A DNA stretch of 64,000 nt from Diadophis punctatus similis (GCA_023053685.1 JALIGW010000002.1:168005930-168069929), one strand, 5' to 3'. Positions 29,992 to 41,198 are shown, counted from the first letter of the stretch. Notes: generated by a model not told the origin, from the letters alone. Translations and numbers: made by a program.

Positions 29992-30074
29992 CAAACTTCA
30001 AGACTTGTGCTTTCTGGGGAATTCTGGGAGTTGAAGTCCACAGATCTTAAAATTGTCAAGTGTGGAGACTCCTG
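29992..30074. mobile_element. Small foldback MITE
   Basis: CAGGAGTCTCCAAACTT and AAGTGTGGAGACTCCTG ends around AATTCTGGGAGTTGAAGTCC. Flanks ATCTATGC and ACCTATGT match at 6 of 8 bases. Confidence 0.65.
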
Positions 30075-30927
30075 ACCTATGTCATAGTTAGATGAAGGGG
30101 CACTTCATTTCTTCTATTGGGATCTTCAACTATGCAATAGTTAGGGGATCTGCCCAGCTCCTCCTGGTCACTTTGGTTCTTACCTCCAGTCATTGAGTAG
30201 TGGCCCTTATGGTCTTTCTGGGTTGACCTACAGAGGTGGTCAAATACCTGGCTTCCAGAGAGGCATCTGTGCACATAAAGCCTGGACATTGCTTTCTAAT
30301 GTCTTTTCAAGCTCCTCCAGAGTACTCAGGAGACGGAGTTACGGTAGCAACACATATCCATAAGCATATGATTTAATGCTGTTTTGAAAGACTACTAAAC
30401 AGAAGGTGGACTTAAAATGAGCATGAGGATGAGGTCCACCAGCTGTGTGTTTCTGGTTCTCTCACCAATGAGTGCATTACATATTTCCTGCTGTATCTAC
30501 CACCAAGGAGCTTTTCATAATCATGTTTACTCTCCTTATGGCATTGTTGCGTATGCAATGGAGAGACATGTGATTGCCTACTTCTACACTATTTTTATCT
30601 ACACCATGGAGTACTGATGTTGCTGTTGTTCAGGAGCTACTTCCTATCAGTTTGGCTTATGATTGCAAACAAAATTTGATACTTTTGATATTTTTAACTA
30701 TTCTCAGTCAAGACTGCCATTCCCTTGCAACATTGGACACAGGACACTTTCCTCTATTGTCCTTGGCAAAAGGCTTTCTATATCTGTATTACTTTTATTA
30801 TTTCTGAGGATTCACATACAAATTGTTGCCTTAGCTAGCCAACTATCTTACAACTAGCATACTGCAGTTGCTATTTTGTGTAATGCAACATAGTTTCTAA
30901 TGATGTCTGGGATGAAAGAGGTTAGGG

Positions 30928-31011
30928 CAGTGTTTCTCAAATTTGGCAACTTTAAGATGTGTGGAGTTGAAGTTCACAAATCTTATAGATGCCAAAGTGG
31001 AGAAAACACTG
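30928..31011. mobile_element. Small foldback MITE with perfect duplication
   Basis: The ends are CAGTGTTTCTCAAATTTGGC and GCCAAAGTGGAGAAAACACTG-like. A perfect 8-bp duplication GGTTAGGG is at 30920-30927 and 31012-31019. Confidence 0.82.
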
Positions 31012-31394
31012 GGTTAGGGGGAAGTGCTGCTGCTTTTCCTAATTCCTTCTTTGCAGCACAAGCTTCCATAATGATCAATATTATTACTCAGGTGTAGACC
31101 TATCATAACCGCAACTTCTTCCTGGCCATCCAGTGGCCACTTCCAGGCACTGGTGCCCACAAGGTCACAACTGGAATCAGACTGCTTGGACTCATACTAC
31201 CATTCTCCTGCAATACCAGTCAAGGAGGAAAAAAACTTACTGGTTACTGATGTCTTCATTCCAGCCCTCCTTGTCTGCCTCCCCATTAGTCCCCGCCGTG
31301 TCTTAAATCAGGAGCTCAATTAGAAGAGCTTTGCAACCTGAGAGGTTGCAAATACTTGAGGAACTCTCGCTAGGGTGACTCCCAATCCTTAGGG

Positions 31395-32194
31395 CAGTGA
31401 TGGCGAACCTATGACACATGTGCCACAGGTGGCACACAGAGCCATATCTGAGGGCACACGTGGCATTGCCCTATGTCAGCTCCAGCGCGCATGCGCACAT
31501 TGGCCAGCTGATTTTCGGTCATCTTTTCGACCATTTTTGCTCTCCCCAGGCTTCAGGAAAGCCTCCTGAAGCCTGAGGATGGCGAAAAAACGGCCCAACG
31601 GGCCAACGGGAAGTTTGGAGGCTTCAGTGAGGCCTGTGCGCATGCACGGGGGGGCAATGTGGGGGGCTTGTGCGTATGCATGGGGGGCAGCACAGGGGTT
31701 GTGTGCATGCACGGGGGGGGCATTGCATTGCGAGACCGCCTACTACCACATACCTCACAATGACCAGTTAAGGCCCACAGAGTCGTCTCCTCCAGGTCCC
31801 ATCAGCTAAACAATGTCGGCTGGCGGGCCCTCGGGGGGAGGGCCTTCTCTGTGGTGGCCCCCACTCTCTGGAACCAGCTCCCTCCCGAGATTCGGACTAC
31901 CCCCACCCTACTGGCCTTTCACAAAAGCCGCTGGCTTTTCCGACAGGCCTGGGACCATTGACCTCTGGTGAGGATAGACGAGGTCGGCCTATGAATGATG
32001 GATGACTGTGTCTTTAATTGTATTTTAAATTTGTTTTTTTAATCTTTTTAACTTTTATTTCTATTTCTATTTCTTGCTGATGTGAGAGTCCCTCGGGAGT
32101 TGGGCAGCATAGAAATGTAAATAATAAAAATAAATAAATAATGGGTGTGGGCATGTGCACGCACCCTTTTGGTACGAAAGGTTCGCCATCACTG
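31395..32194. mobile_element. hAT MITE, GTGATGGCGAACCT family, copy D
   Basis: The ends are CAGTGATGGCGAACCT and AGGTTCGCCATCACTG. A perfect 8-bp duplication CCTTAGGG is at 31387-31394 and 32195-32202. It is interrupted by a LINE tail at 31738-32142. Without that, GCATTGCATT joins ATGGGTGTGGG as in copy A. Confidence 0.87.
31738..32142 (+). mobile_element. L2/CR1-group LINE 3' end nested in MITE copy D
   Basis: It contains GGGCCCTCGGGGGGAGGGCC, CTCTGGAACCAGCTCCCTCC and the tail GAGTCCCTCGGGAGTTGGGC...AAATAAATAAAT. Strongly 5'-truncated. Confidence 0.82.
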
Positions 32195-32374
32195 CCTTAG
32201 GGACTGCCAGCTTTTAGTTAGCTGAGGAGCTTGCTAAGTGGCCATTCCAAGGACCTGCCTCCCTGCCCAACTGGTAGTGTTTCTTGGGAAGGAAAACGAA
32301 GCCCCTCCAAAAATCACAAGTCCTTTTCCCTCGACTGGTGACTGGAGATTGTTAAAGAGACTGGACAATGGGAT

Positions 32375-32450
32375 CTCCTGCTTGACCAGAGTTGGACTAG
32401 AAGACCTCCAAGGTCCCTTACAGCTTTTGTTATTCCGTATTCTCCATTGC
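32375..32450 (+). mobile_element. CR1 3' UTR fragment
   Basis: GTTGGACTAGAAGACCTCCA and AGGTCCCTTACAGC match the CR1 3' end at 59081-59120. Confidence 0.75.
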
Positions 32451-32598
32451 TGCTCTCCGTCCCCCTCCCCCGCCCTTAGAACCGGTGGTGAATACGGCAA
32501 GATCGCCGCCTAGAAGAATCCTTTGAGCGTTTTTCCCTCACACGTAAAAGTCACCCCACCCCACGGAATCCCAAGTTCTATTGATAATTCTCTTCTCA

Positions 32599-32608
32599 GG
32601 AAATTCCC
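32599..32608 (-). promoter_or_regulatory. kappaB-like site
   Basis: GGAAATTCCC; the reverse complement GGGAATTTCC fits the NF-kappaB consensus GGGRNWYYCC exactly. Confidence 0.5.
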
Positions 32609-32700
32609 TCTCTTCCTGAGCTTTTTTTTTTTTTTTGCTGAGCGCATTTTTCTCTGTGTGGCGCTACTATCCTCTAGTGACCCGCCGACGTCTTGGGCGA

Positions 32701-32709
32701 TTCCGGGAA
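32701..32709. promoter_or_regulatory. GAS/STAT-like site
   Basis: TTCCGGGAA is a perfect palindromic TTCnnnGAA motif. Confidence 0.5.
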
Positions 32710-32747
32710 TATCCTCGATTTCATTTGAGACCACGCTCCCTTTGCAA

Positions 32748-32760
32748 GAAAGCGAAACTT
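32748..32760 (+). promoter_or_regulatory. ISRE/IRF-like site
   Basis: GAAAGCGAAACTT fits GAAAnnGAAACT. It lies 39 bp after the GAS-like site. Confidence 0.5.
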
Positions 32761-33182
32761 AAAAACGCCGGGAGAGTTTGCCTTTCCGGAAAGGGAAGAC
32801 AGCGCCGCCGCCCCCTCGCTCCTCCCATCCCTCCCTGTGATTCCCTGGCGCTGCCTTCCTCTGGAGCGTGAGCCGTCGGTCTGGAGTTTCTGTAAATCAG
32901 CCGACTTGTAACCATTGGAGGGAGGCGGGGCTCCGAACGCGGAAGTCCGAAAGTAGCCCGATTTCTCCGCTCGGCAATACGCAATACGGGCTGCATCCAG
33001 AGCTCTTCCTTGAGATCGGGGTGGGGAGTGGCGGGAAAAAACCTAGGAGACAGTGCTCCGCGGCAGCCTCTTACGCTGTTGTGGGCGCGCTGTTTACTTT
33101 GAGCAGGAGACGAGGCTCTGTTTGCTGAAGTGGAGGGGGGAGGGAAGAAAGAGGAAGGGAATGAAAGAGAGGCCGAAGAGAG

Positions 33183-33370
33183 ATGATGATGATGATGATG
33201 ATTTTATTTTTATTAAATTTATATGCCGCCCAACTCCCAAAGGACTCTGGGCGGTTTAACAACATAGTAAATATTAAAAACATCATTAAACATTAAAACA
33301 ATTAAAACAATTTAAAAACCCATGCATATCATTTCATGGCCGGATCTCACCGATTACAACCGGGAGATCG
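33183..33370 (-). mobile_element. L2/CR1-group LINE tail
   Basis: Reverse complement of the tail: CCGCCCAACTCCCAAAGGAC with (GAT)n and ATTAAATTT at the 3' end side. Confidence 0.7.
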
Positions 33371-33384
33371 ACAGCGACGACGAT

Positions 33385-33470
33385 GATAATGATAGAGTCC
33401 ATTCAGTCGTGTCCCCGACTCTTGGCAATTTTATGGCCTAGGTCTCTCCACATCTAGTTGTGCACTGCTG
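33385..33470. mobile_element. Bov-B-like fragment
   Basis: GTCGTGTCCCCGACTCTTGG followed by CAATTTTATGGCC resembles the Bov-B 3' region. Short, low certainty. Confidence 0.45.
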
Positions 33471-33479
33471 CTTTGAGGT

Positions 33480-34573
33480 GTTTTTTTTTTAAATGTGGCT
33501 GGTGTCAGGTTTGAAGGTGTCCAGCCACCTTGTTCTTTGGTGATCTGGTTTTCTTTTACTGCTAACTGTTCACAACATGATATGGCCAAAATAAGACAGA
33601 CACAGTTTTGTTATTTTTCCTTCCAGTGAAGGGAGAGGGAGGGAGGGAGCGTGTGCGTACAATGAATTGATTTATGATGTTTATATTTTCCTAACCCCTT
33701 GAGTCAGATGCTCAAGGTGCCAAAACACACTTTTTAAAATGACATAGCCCTGCCTCATTCACGTACTTTTAACGCTGCTTCTGTCAAAGGTGAGGCTGCT
33801 TTAACATTTATCCTTCTTCCTTCCATCCTTCCCTCCAGCTTTTCGGGTAATTTCCTAATTGTTAATCCTTCTCTGGCTGGATCCCATGCTGGTTACAAGA
33901 ATGTAACTGGGTTGTCAAGACCAACTCCCAAGCCAATGCTTTTAACTTCAATAAACATCACAACCCAACTCACAGGGTTGTTGTTGTGGGGAAAATAAGA
34001 GGAGAAAGGAATATTCGGTCTGTTCACCACCTTGAGTTAACTATTAAAACAATAAAGGTGGGAAATAAATAAAACTGGTTCTCAGCCTTAATAAGTTTAA
34101 AATCTACGTTCCCTTATTCCACAGCATATTCTCTTTCCCCATATTGTGCTTTTCAACCCCCATTCCTGAGTAGATCATTCCCATTTACCATCCTCTAAAA
34201 TGCCTTTTTGTCTGTGCTGTAATTGCTGTTATGGCATGAGGTGAATTGTCTTTTGCCATTTGTATCTATGGTAGATTTGCCCGTAAGAAATTATCATTGT
34301 ACTTTATAGCCAGCCATCCCAATACTGTGGTTTGGCAATGCCATATTTTGCCAAAGGACACCCACTTCCCTTCCCATTCTCTTCTTTTCTGCCATTTGTT
34401 CCTCTATTATTCCTCTTTGCAATCAAAGCATCAAAGCAAAAAAAAAAAATCCCTAGGAAAAGAAATGTAATTATTTTCAATACTCCAGTTGCTCACCTCT
34501 TTGCACTTTTTCTTGACTGTTTTGTAACTGATAACTGGGTTTATGATTCAAGGGGTTAGGAAAATCCCAAATG
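33480..34573. other. Intergenic with one SINE 3' half
   Basis: At 33974-34075, CACAGGGTTGTTGTTGTGGG and ACCTTGAGTTAACTATTAAA match the 3' half of the CORE-like SINE. The rest is unassigned. Confidence 0.5.
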
Positions 34574-34855
34574 AGAGCCAGTTTGTTGCGGTGGTTAAGG
34601 CACCAGGTTACAGACTATGAGACCATGAGTTCCTGGAATACATTACCTGACTCAATTGTTTCTTCCCCAAACCCCAAAAACCTTAACCTTAGATTATCTA
34701 CCATCGACCTTACCCCATTCCTAAGAGGTCTGTAAGGGGCGTGCATAAGTGCACAATCGTGCCTACTGTTCCTGTCCAATTGCACCCATATATTCATAAT
34801 TCTTGTACTCATAATCATGCTTGTACTATATATATGTGTGATGCTTTCTCTCCCA
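34574..34855 (+). mobile_element. SINE head joined to LINE 3' end
   Basis: 34574-34632 is the tRNA-like head of the CORE-like SINE (GTTGCGGTGGTTAAGGCACC). From 34633 it reads the LINE end also at 26530 and 61660 (ACTCAATTGTTTCTTCCCCA, TAAGGGGCGTGCATAAGTGC). This LINE tail resumes at about 35191-35290 (ATACGCTTGACAAATAAT) after an insertion. Confidence 0.65.
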
Positions 34856-35092
34856 TATTTGGGTACACCAGGATAACACGACAGAAAAACATATATAACC
34901 CTTTCCTGGTGAAAGAGCTGATTGGGAACAGAGCCTATGGCCTAATGGATAAGTTGCTGCACTGCAAGGCAGCCGGCCCGGGTTCAAATCCCAGTAAGGG
35001 GTATGGCTATCTGACGAGAGCAAAATAAGCTCGAAATAGATCTATAATAGTCTCCCTTTATTTTCATTTATCAGCAAAAAATCCTACATATA
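34856..35092 (+). mobile_element. tRNA-derived SINE of a different family
   Basis: Box A TGGCCTAATGG (34938-34948) and box B GGTTCAAATCC (34981-34991) are spaced 33 bp apart, as in a tRNA promoter. The body ATCTGACGAGAGCAAAATAA is not shared with Sauria SINEs. It splits the surrounding LINE tail. It is not a tRNA gene: no acceptor-stem pairing was found around the boxes. Confidence 0.6.
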
Positions 35093-35104
35093 TATATATA
35101 TATA

Positions 35105-35181
<77 letters not shown>

Positions 35182-35212
35182 ACACACACACACGCACACA
35201 CACACACACAAT
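35093..35212. repeat. (TATATG)n and (CA)n microsatellite
   Basis: TA-rich start, about 14 TATATG units, then CA/CG dinucleotides to 35212. Confidence 0.95.
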
Positions 35213-35375
35213 CATGTTTATACTTTGTGTATACTTTGCTTGTTATCATATACGCTTGACAAATAATAATAATAATAATAATAAACTATTCCAGATAATC
35301 TCTGAGAATTGGACATGAATGGAAGGGAGAGGTGGAATCCCAAATACATTTGCAGGCAATTTCATTGGAAGTAGC

Positions 35376-35377
<2 letters not shown>

Positions 35378-35460
<83 letters not shown>

Positions 35461-35479
35461 CTCCCTCCCTCCCTCCCTC

Positions 35480-35511
<32 letters not shown>

Positions 35512-35512
35512 T
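35378..35512. repeat. (CT)n microsatellite
   Basis: About 80 bp pure CT, then CCCT variants and a CA run. Confidence 0.97.
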
Positions 35513-35639
35513 TTTGGCTTACTGTCAAAACCTCTAATGTTTGTAAAGAACCATTTGTTTTGCCTTTATTTTTTTTTAAAAAAAGAACAATCAGAGGAAG
35601 AAATATATACATTGTTAAGTACATTAAAAGCAACAGCTG

Positions 35640-38009
35640 GGAAACATAATATTTAAGAACAGAACTAGATAGGTATTATTGTTACATGCCAATAGTTTTC
35701 CAATCAGAACAATTCCTTTCAGCCTTATATGGCAGTCAGTCTCATTAATGTGCAAATGTTAATGGCTTAATGTGGATCATTTCAGGTCACTCTGCTTCCG
35801 ATTAATCTGTGTGAACCTCCATAAAAGCAAAACTTGATAACTACCGGTATAAGCAAGGTTGTTTTATGAACTTTCATCACCTGGAGGTGATGTTCAGAGC
35901 AGATGAGAATCACATTGTAATCTTTCAGCAAAAACTTTCCATTTGTTGACTTTCTAGTGAATACTCATTATATCTTCAGGATAATAAGTTATAAGTACGA
36001 AACTACTGTACAAATACAATCCCCTAGTATTGACAGAAGGGATCTGGTGTTTGAAAGCAAGTTCTAGAGGGATTAGCTGGATAGCTCCTTCCTTAACTTT
36101 TTCTCCCAAGCTTATTTTACAAGTGGAGAAAAATAAACCTCTTGGACAAAAGTCATGCAGACCTATAATGAAATACACAATTTAGCTTTCAGCTTTTATT
36201 AAATATATTCTGTTTTTATCCCTCGTTTCAAGCCTGAGCTACAAATAGTCTCCTTTATTGGTTTTGATCGTTGCTAGGAACTATGTTTTCTGATTCACTA
36301 ACACTACTGTACTCCTTTTCCCAAAATAGGCATTTTTAGGTTCTCAAGAGAAAATTATTTTCATTTAATTGTATTCTGCAAATTTCTAGTCTTTTATCAT
36401 TAATTACTTGTGAATAATAAAATATATTGTTTTCAAAGTCTAAGAATTACTATTAAGTTTTCAAGTAAGAATAAATATGATCAACAAGTATAAATCACCA
36501 TCTGAAATTATAATAGATTAAATTAATCAATATATTCCCAAAATTCTTGTCATTACTACTAATTGGGAAAAACAGTGCATAGTATGGCAACAATTTAGAA
36601 CCAAGATACCTCAAATGGGCTAATGTACAGAATCTGGGACCCATGATTCCCAGGGGAATGAAATTTGGGAAAGTTGAGGCTGTTTCGGGCTGCTCCTGTG
36701 ATGCTGTTGCGGTCAAGTAATGATCCTTTTAAGCATTCTGTGACAGTTTCCCAGCCAGTCTCGCAATCCCTCGCTCCCACCACCCAGCGACAAGGAATTG
36801 ACTCAGCATGTATTGCTTAAAGAAGCAGCAACTTTAAAGGATATTTTTATTGATTTACGTGCACCCTCTCTTACACACAAACACGCACATGTATTTATAT
36901 TGCATCTTTGTTCAAGAACTCAAGGCACATGCCTAATGCTCCATCCTCCTGTATTTCTTCACAACAACCTTGTAAGGTAGGTTGTGATGAAAGTCACCAA
37001 GTGAGCCACTGTGACTGCAGATGGAGTAGAGACTCGATCTCTGGTATCAGTCAAATACATTAGTCACCATAGTCCTTGCCAAATCTGTTTCATTTTTCAA
37101 CTACTTACTACTCTGAAACCAAGGGTAAACTGGCCCTTCCTTCGACCGGATCAATCAAAAAAATTGGTCCCGCCCTAGCTCTCTGGAAGTCATGTGATCC
37201 TAGTTTTAAACTGTCTCTGACAGCTTCCTACAACTCAATGCAGAAACCGGCAGGGATTCTAAACTGTTCTGAGCAATGTATAACATTGTGGTACAAAAAT
37301 TAATTAAAATATTGTCAGCATAATTATGCCATGTGGAAAGCAGGGATGTTATGGTTAAAAGATGACACCAAACATTAGGGTGCAGCAAGGAGGATGAAAC
37401 AGGATGCACATCTTCAGAACTACAAGCCAAGGTATAGGTACAGAATGAGGAGACAAGAAAAGATGGAGGAGAAAAGGGAAGATCAGCTTATGAATACGTG
37501 GAAAATTAATTACTGCAAGAGTTCCTTTAAACCACAAGTTGTTAGCAGAGAAAGGGCGAGGCAAAGTGCACCATGTGCACAATATAATATTTCTGCTGAG
37601 ATTGGTGCCATGGTCAAAGTCTGCCCTCACTGTTCCGTGTTCCTATTCCGTGAAAAAAATCTGCCAGTTTCTGCTGTATGAAGGGAAAGGTCAGGATAGG
37701 CAATTTTCAATCTCTACCTAATGAACTCCTGAATTCATACAACAATGATGAACCTACTGCAAAGGAGTTTAGGACAATATGCATCCTCTTCCAAATGTTA
37801 TCCTTTTGTGCCAAAGTTATTCTTTCAATGAGGAACAGATGGAGCCCTTCTGCAATTATTTGAGGACAAATCCATCATTACATCAGTCATTTAATGCCAG
37901 ACCCCAACCAGCCAGCCAAATTTATTAAAATTTATTTCATGGGTCTGCAAGGCATCTTAGAATTGAGAATGGATATGCTCCACAGTCAGAGAATTCAATA
38001 TGAAATTTA
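35640..38009. other. Intergenic, nothing recognised
   Basis: Unique-looking sequence with no exon, RNA gene or repeat end that I can name. Confidence 0.45.
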
Positions 38010-38097
38010 GGAAGGAAGGAAGGAAAGGAAGGAAGGAAGGAAGGAAGGAAGGAAGGAAGGAAGGAAGGAAGGAAGGAAGGAAGGAAGGAAGGAAGGA
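38010..38097. repeat. (GGAA)n microsatellite
   Basis: About 22 GGAA units. Confidence 0.97.
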
Positions 38098-39436
38098 TCT
38101 CTGAAACAATGATTCAGTGAGGCTGGGGTTATCTACTAGTACTCTAATTTGAATAAACCATAAAGTTAATTTATTATTCTGTATGTATGAATTTCAATTA
38201 GAATTTGTCAAATTTACTTTTAAAGTGCAAGCTTATTCTGGGCATCAAAACATAATCTCACAACTTAGTTAATCATTCTTCCAAGGAGGGAATCAAGCAG
38301 TACTGCCATAAGAAACAAATAATATGTGGTAATTAACATAGAAATGCTAATTAATATACTTTGAAGGAATGTATGGTTTAATAAAATTTAACATAAATAT
38401 AGCAAGATGAAATGGAAGTTTCACATTTTAAAACTTGTTTCATTTTAGCATGGATCCTTTAGTTAGTTGAGCTTTAACAACAAAAATCACCCAAATTTGC
38501 TCATTACGTTTGCAGCATTTTTTTTTAGAGAATGTATTATCCATTTTAGCAGGAATGATGATGACATCTTGTACCAATTCTCTCTGATTATAATGTTCAG
38601 AATAAATGTAATATTCTTCTGTTGAATTTCCCGTTATTGCATCTGAATTATTGCATTCAAATTCTGCATTAATTTAATCATACATTCTTTGACTTGTTCA
38701 GATTCTGAAGAATACTTTTTTTAAACAGTTTATAAATTAAACCCAGCAGATGTTCCAAATTTCATGTTATAAGGTTTTTGAATTCAGTCAAGTCTTTCGG
38801 GGTTTTCAGTTTCTGCAATTCTTTGGGGGCTACCTATGGCTGAGTGATATGAAGGCAAACCAAATTCAAATCAACCGTTTATACTATGACTACCTCCAAA
38901 ATGCATTGCCCCCTTTAAAAACCTGCTTATGTTAAGAGACATTCACCACATAAAAGACTTTCCAACCTTGGTGCCCTCCAGAAGTGTTGGACTACAATTT
39001 CCAGTATGCTTAGCCAGCAAAGACTGTGCTTAACATTTTGGGCAATTCTAGTCTAATTCTGAAGTACATCGGATCATAGAAAACTGCTCTAGACCATATT
39101 GGCCAAACTCCCTTAGTTGAAAGTCAACAAAAAAAGACAGGAAATAACAGGAAAAACATGTTGCCATCCACTGATTGCTCAGTATCCTCAGAAATTAATA
39201 ACTGAACCTGTCTAAACAAATATAACCAGAAAGACACTAGTCAAGCATTGACAATCAAATAGTCGTCCAAGTTAGAACAATATGAACGTTAAACAAACAT
39301 ACCACATTAGATCATCTGTAATAAAAATCTTTCTTAATTTGTGGCATAGATTATAACAACCAGATCTGGGCTGCAAAAATCTGCCTGTTAAATGGCAACA
39401 GAGAGTCAGAAAACTAGTAACCCTTTATTGCAATCC
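38098..39436. other. Intergenic; one foldback-like remnant
   Basis: At 38960-39010, CCTTGGTGCCCTCCAGAAGT followed by TGGACTACAATTTCCAG is a fragment of a foldback MITE. The rest is AT-rich and unassigned. Confidence 0.45.
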
Positions 39437-39525
39437 AATAAATAAATAGATAGATAGATAGATAGAATATTCTATCTATTTTATATCTATTCTATATAAT
39501 CTATCTATCAATCTATCTATCTACC

Positions 39526-39598
<73 letters not shown>
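39437..39598. repeat. Composite (GATA)n / (CTAT)n / (AG)n microsatellite
   Basis: GATA repeats are followed by complementary CTAT repeats, so the pair can fold back. A pure AG run of about 68 bp follows. Confidence 0.93.
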
Positions 39599-39600
<2 letters not shown>

Positions 39601-40165
39601 TGTGGCTATCCAGATTTTTTTACAGCTGTAATCTGATAGCCTTCGCACAGATGTAAAAATTCTCTTAACTCCTTGGACAGGCAGCTATGCATGGAGCAGG
39701 TCATAGATACAGTATGTACAGTTTATTTGTTATTATCATCTCCACACTGCAAGTTTTATAATGGGCTCAATCATTGTTCAGATTTACAATAGTTGGAAGA
39801 AATATCCTTCTGGGTTCAGTTCCAAGTGGGGAAAAAGACACTGGATTCATGAGAGTTATTTGGAAAGAAGGTTTATTGATAAACAGGATCACATGGCTTG
39901 AGTTCCTGAGCAGACAAAGGGCAGAGATGCTGAGAGGGCCTTGGTTTTATGCCCTCTGGACTTTTGAATTTGAGCTTGTATTCTGATTAGTTGTCAGACT
40001 TCCATGGGCCATGCAGGGGGCAACTCTGTAGGCTGTGTTTTGAGTTCAAGTTTGGTTGAGCCTTGCTTGGCGATGTAATCTTCTCAGGTGCCATGTGGTG
40101 AGATGGGTAGAGGGCTAATCCTATCATGTCCTGAGGGCCATGTCTTAATCCCGTCACCCTGGAGC

Positions 40166-40265
40166 CAGTAGTGGGTTCTAAATCCCATCGCTACCGGTTC
40201 ACTTGTGAGTGCATGTCTGCTACTGGTTCGCAGAATTGGGCTGAACCGGGAGCAACCCACCGCTG
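40166..40265. mobile_element. Small hAT MITE, CAGTAGTGGGTTC family
   Basis: The ends are CAGTAGTGGGTTCTAA and GGGAGCAACCCACCGCTG. Flanks CCTGGAGC and CCTGTAGA match at 6 of 8 bases. It directly abuts the target duplication of the next element. Confidence 0.7.
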
Positions 40266-40446
40266 CCTGTAGATCAGTGGTTCCCAAAGTGGGCGGTACC
40301 ACCCCTGGGGGGCGGTGGGAACCCTTAGGGGGGCGGTGAGAGGCAAGGGTGGCAACGGGGGCGGTGAGAGGGGCCAGGGAGGCGGTAGGTGGTTCACCAT
40401 GCTTTTGCACTTGAAGCTCCCTCGCGTTCCTCGCTCTTGTGTGCAG

Positions 40447-40499
40447 GGCAGCCCATTCTGAAAGAAAACGCGAGATGTTTTCTTTCAGAATGGGCTGCC
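40447..40499. repeat. Hairpin module 1 core
   Basis: Perfect 22-bp inverted arms (GGCAGCCCATTCTGAAAGAA...) at 40447-40468 and 40478-40499 with a 9-nt loop. Confidence 0.9.
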
Positions 40500-40650
40500 T
40501 TGCACATGAGCGTGGAATGCTATGGAGTTACAAGTGCTAGGTATAATGCCCGTCCTGCAGCCCTCCCAGCCCCAGCCCCGGCTCCACTCCGCTCTGCCTC
40601 GCCCTGCACGACTGGTCACCCCAAACTGTGTCCCACCATGCGATGGGCAT

Positions 40651-40798
40651 CCTACCTAGCACTTGAAGCTCTCTCGTGTTCCTCACTCTTGTATGCAGGG
40701 CAGCCCATTCTGAAAGAAAATGCAAGATGTTTTCTTTCAGAATGGGCCGCCCTGCACCCAAGAGTGTGGAATGCGACGGAGTTACAAGTGCTAGGTAC
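40651..40798. repeat. Hairpin module 2
   Basis: Outer inverted ends ACCTAGCACTTG and CAAGTGCTAGGTA enclose the same 22-24-bp hairpin core (about 40697-40720 and 40730-40752). It looks like a small palindromic element within the hAT element; module 1 is a less complete version. Confidence 0.8.
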
Positions 40799-40924
40799 TG
40801 AGCGCAGCACAGCGACGAGGGAAGCCGACCGCTCCCGAAGCTGCTTGGGCGAGCGCTCGCAGACCCACGGGAAGGCCCCGCTGCGGAACCTGCGCGCCCG
40901 CGGACTTTCTCGCCCGGTGTCCCC

Positions 40925-40937
40925 GGTGCCTAGCAAC
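40925..40937 (+). promoter_or_regulatory. RFX X-box-like motif in captured promoter
   Basis: GGTGCCTAGCAAC resembles the RFX X-box (GTnRCC..RGYAAC), with the AGCAAC half exact. It lies 35 bp upstream of the captured ATG. X-boxes are the usual promoter element of ciliary genes. Copy 2 keeps the right half at about 53570-53580. Confidence 0.5.
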
Positions 40938-40971
40938 CTGGCACGCGCAATTTGGCAGGCTCCCCTCCGGC

Positions 40972-41170
40972 ATGGCGCACCCGCGGATCTCAGCCCAGCT
41001 GCCCCCCAACATCGACCCCACCAAGGCGCCTGTGGCCTTCGGCCACCAAGGCCTCCCCAAGCTCAATGAAGAGCTGCAGCACCCCGAGCTGCTGACACGG
41101 CAGCCAGCCTTGATGGCACTCTGCGACCTGGTGCACGACCCAGAGAACGCTTACCCAGCCATCGGCCTGG
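40972..41170 (+). pseudogene. RSPH14: Captured first coding exon of RSPH14-like gene (frame intact)
   Basis: It begins MAHPRISAQLPPNIDPTKAP, continues [16 protein letters not shown] and [16 protein letters not shown], and ends AIGL plus one base before the donor GGTGAGC. This matches my memory of the start of RSPH14 (formerly RTDR1), an armadillo-repeat radial-spoke protein of motile cilia of about 350 residues. Only 66 codons are present. The upstream promoter and the donor show that genomic DNA, not mRNA, was captured. The frame is open with no stop, so a chimeric transcript spliced to another exon is possible but unproven. Family identity is fairly sure; function here is not expected. Confidence 0.75.
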
Positions 41171-41198
41171 GTGAGCAGCGGTGGCCTGGCCACAGCTG

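Larger units (their letters stand above)
32590..33130. promoter_or_regulatory. Second CpG-rich promoter-like block, gene unknown
   Basis: CpG-rich block with a reverse CCAAT box (ATTGG, 32914-32918), a GC box (GGAGGCGGGG, 32921-32930), an E2F-like GCGGGAAA (33031-33038) and three immune-type sites listed separately. It lies about 11 kb upstream of RAD50 on the side where IL5 and IRF1 lie in other amniotes. No first coding exon was found on either strand, so strand and gene are unassigned. Confidence 0.45.

Noticed and set aside
34931..34995. Functional tRNA gene
   Set aside because: Box A and B are good, but I find no pairing acceptor or anticodon stem and the body continues as a SINE.
40972..41170. 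A genuine RSPH14 gene at this locus
   Set aside because: Only one exon is present, it lies within hAT TIRs with a perfect target duplication, and an inverted copy with a different duplication exists nearby.
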